Assembly: GCA_001598975.1 (NCBI GenBank) | Contig: BBXU01001173.1 | Span: forward strand, 1-30,060 | DNA from: Parachlorella kessleri | Lineage: Eukaryota > Chlorophyta > Trebouxiophyceae > Chlorellales > Chlorellaceae | DNA length: 30,060 nucleotides | Direction: 5' to 3' | In this document: positions 30,028 to 30,060 of the stretch, in pieces | How the letters are laid out: each line of letters starts with the position of its first letter | How positions within the stretch are numbered: position 1 is the first letter of the stretch | Program-made: the position numbers and the translations under genes | Notes under the pieces: generated by a model | Told to the model about the DNA's origin: nothing | The model's input: the letters and a program-made list of their open reading frames with translations, nothing else | Databases searched by the model: none

Positions 30028-30050
30028 GTGATTAATCCAGCCGGCTACGA

Positions 30051-30060
30051 GGGGGGGGGG
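30051..30060. repeat. Poly-G run at the window end
   Basis: At least ten G end the window, inside what should be the intron after 30027 of the SNF2 gene. The true length is not visible. Confidence 0.9.

Overview
The window is nuclear DNA from a eukaryote, most probably a green alga (Chlorophyta). The support is: many short exons split by GT-AG introns (some GC-AG) of about 80 to 630 bases; CAG-rich, Ala/Gln/Ser-rich proteins; three proteins with plastid-transit-like N-termini; and a SNF2 gene whose motifs look like the plant/algal RAD16-like clade. I cannot fix the genus or class. No bacterial operon, CRISPR array, tRNA or rRNA was seen.

Layout: (1) 471-4174 +, a nine-exon aldo/keto reductase with a plastid plus twin-arginine lumen-type presequence. 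(2) 4970-6781 -, an unrecognised multi-exon gene whose 5' end and last junction are unresolved. (3) 7410-10068 -, a nine-exon predicted plastid helical protein of unknown function. (4) 10354-12098 +, a RING-finger protein with a long disordered tail. (5) 13010-14925 -, a five-exon plastid GNAT acetyltransferase. (6) 15195-19317 +, a seven-exon ankyrin-TPR protein. (7) 20024-23314 +, an eight-exon type II membrane protein of glycosyltransferase family 92 type. (8) 24591 to beyond 30027 +, the N-terminal part of a RAD16-like SNF2 ATPase that runs off the window. Genes 3/4 and 5/6 are head-to-head pairs with 285 and 269 bases between start codons.

Exon models were built by matching reading frame, splice phase and domain continuity. 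For genes 1, 3, 5, 6 and 7 the summed exons are an exact multiple of three with one open frame, which is strong internal support. The genes form no obvious pathway; several (AKR, GNAT, gene 3) look plastid-directed, and others (RING, SNF2) look nuclear or ubiquitin-related.

The most interesting structure is recurrent: introns contain partial copies of the adjoining exon end, including the splice site. The clearest are a 27-bp tandem duplication across an AKR donor (one mismatch, which destroys the second GT), a 69-bp duplication across a SNF2 acceptor, a perfect 17-bp duplication of the same exon's donor, four graded copies of the start of a SNF2 exon, and a copy of a GT92 exon end. Together they suggest that introns here enlarge, and perhaps move their splice sites, by tandem duplication across exon-intron borders.
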